Source of the DNA: Candidatus Segatella mututuai
Lineage (GTDB): Bacteria > Bacteroidota > Bacteroidia > Bacteroidales > Bacteroidaceae
Assembly: GCA_002439605.1 (NCBI GenBank)
Contig: DJOI01000072.1
Location: forward strand, 5,851 to 11,893
DNA: 6,043 nucleotides
Reading direction: 5' to 3'
Part shown: piece after piece, positions 5,466 through 6,043 of the stretch
Numbering within the stretch: the stretch's first letter is position 1
Layout of the letters: the number at the start of each line of letters is the position of its first letter
The notes under the pieces: generated by a model
Seen by the model: only the letters and a program-made list of their open reading frames with translations
Told to the model about the DNA's origin: nothing
Database searches by the model: none
Translations under genes and position numbers: made by a program

Positions 5466-5846
5466 ATGGCAATAAGAATTGTTGGAGTAGATTTGCCCCA
5501 GAATAAGCGTGGCGAAATCGCATTGACCTATATCTATGGTATTGGTCGAAGTAGTTCAGCAAAGATATTGGATAAGGCAGGTGTGAGCCGTGACTTGAAA
5601 GTCAGCGAGTGGTCTGACGATCAGGCAGCCAAGATCCGTGAAATTATCGGTGCTGAGTTCAAGGTGGAAGGTGATCTTCGTTCTGAGATCCAGATGAACA
5701 TTAAGCGACTGATGGATATTGGTTGCTATCGTGGAGTTAGACATCGTAATGGTCTTCCTGTTCGTGGTCAGAGCACAAAGAACAATGCTCGTACTCGTAA
5801 GGGTAAGAAGAAGACTGTTGCTAATAAGAAGAAAGCTACTAAGTAA
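5466..5846 (+). CDS. rpsM: 30S ribosomal protein uS13 (S13)
   Basis: This gene encodes 126 residues, normal for uS13, which lies in the 30S head and forms intersubunit bridges with uL5 and 23S rRNA while its tail reaches the P-site tRNA. The N-terminus MAIRIVGVDLPQNKRGEIAL is typical. A helix-hairpin-helix-like stretch GIGRSSSAKILDKAGV follows (25-40), and the signature RGVRHRNGLPVRGQSTKNN spans 89-107. The basic tail is KGKKKTVANKKKATK. It begins a new transcription unit if the promoter at 5393-5419 is real. Its start context is AT-rich (TTAATTAACAAATG) with no Shine-Dalgarno site near it; AAAGG at 5434-5438 is too far upstream. rpsK follows after 21 nt. Confidence 0.98.
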   Translation: MAIRIVGVDLPQNKRGEIALTYIYGIGRSSSAKILDKAGVSRDLKVSEWSDDQAAKIREIIGAEFKVEGDLRSEIQMNIKRLMDIGCYRGVRHRNGLPVRGQSTKNNARTRKGKKKTVANKKKATK

Positions 5847-5851
5847 TTTTG

Positions 5852-5859
5852 AAGGAGGA
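5852..5859 (+). promoter_or_regulatory. Strong Shine-Dalgarno sequence for rpsK
   Basis: AAGGAGGA lies 8 nt before the rpsK ATG at 5868. AAGGAGG is a seven-base match to the canonical anti-Shine-Dalgarno complement, the best in the window. Its strength is notable because Bacteroidota ribosomes are known to use such sites little. It confirms the rpsK start. Confidence 0.75.
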
Positions 5860-5867
5860 AATTAATT

Positions 5868-6043
5868 ATGGCAAAGACAAAAGCAACATCTAAGAAGAGA
5901 AATGTACGTGTTGACGCAATTGGTCAGTTGCACATCCATAGCTCGTTCAATAACATTATTGTATCTCTTGCTAACAATGAGGGGCAGGTAATTTCTTGGT
6001 CTTCTGCTGGTAAGATGGGTTTCCGTGGTTCTAAGAAGAACAC
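5868..6043 (+). CDS. rpsK: 30S ribosomal protein uS11 (S11), 3' end cut off by the window
   Basis: The first 58 codons of uS11 are present before the window ends; the full protein is usually about 125-130 residues. uS11 lies on the 30S platform, next to the mRNA exit channel and the 3' end of 16S rRNA. The start MAKTKATSKKRNVRVDAIGQ is followed by LHIHSSFNNIIVSLANNEGQ and VISWSSAGKMGFRGSKKN, which matches the family's I-x-S-x-F-N-N-x-I-V and W-x-S-x-G-x-x-G-F-x-G-S-x-K patterns. A strong AAGGAGGA sits 8 nt upstream. Gene order predicts rpsD, rpoA and rplQ next. Confidence 0.97.
   Translation, partial: MAKTKATSKKRNVRVDAIGQLHIHSSFNNIIVSLANNEGQVISWSSAGKMGFRGSKKN

Noticed and set aside
1..6043. 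Mobile element, CRISPR array, tRNA or other RNA gene, or undescribed system
   Set aside because: The window is filled by conserved ribosomal, export and initiation genes in standard order. No gap exceeds 100 nt, and I saw no spaced repeats, tRNA-like fold or foreign gene.

Overview
The window is a stretch of a bacterial chromosome that carries most of the spc ribosomal-protein operon and the start of the alpha operon, all on the + strand. Gene order is rpsN (5' end missing), rpsH, rplF, rplR, rpsE, rpmD, rplO, secY, map, infA, rpmJ, rpsM, rpsK (3' end missing). The protein sequences, the secY-map-infA-rpmJ-rpsM order without adk, the near absence of Shine-Dalgarno sites, and a TAnnTTTG-type promoter all point to Bacteroidota. 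Bacteroidales, most likely a Prevotella-like genus, is my best guess from remembered protein sequences; no database search was run.

Layout: positions 1-252 hold the end of rpsN (uS14). A 75-nt gap with a small GC-rich hairpin precedes rpsH (328-723). rplF, rplR, rpsE, rpmD and rplO then follow with gaps of 6-27 nt (to 2860). secY (2865-4202), map (4218-5018), infA (5021-5239) and rpmJ (5252-5368) are also tightly packed. A 97-nt gap (5369-5465) carries a good Bacteroidota-type promoter, after which rpsM (5466-5846) and rpsK (5868 to the window end) begin what is probably an rpsM-rpsK-rpsD-rpoA-rplQ unit continuing outside the window. No stretch longer than 100 nt lacks a gene.

How the genes work together: the ribosomal proteins build both subunits (uS14, uS8, uS5, uS13, uS11 in the 30S; uL6, uL18, uL30, uL15, bL36 in the 50S). 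IF-1 helps start translation, SecY is the membrane channel for secreted and membrane proteins, and methionine aminopeptidase trims the initiator methionine from new chains.

The region is a conserved housekeeping locus, and I see no sign of a new system, mobile element, CRISPR array or RNA gene. The points worth a second look concern expression. An identical ACGATT hexamer abuts the ATG of three genes. Strong Shine-Dalgarno sequences occur at only two genes (rplF, rpsK). A hairpin lies before rpsH, and a promoter lies between rpmJ and rpsM. map and infA have relaxed codon use, and bL36 lacks its zinc ligands.
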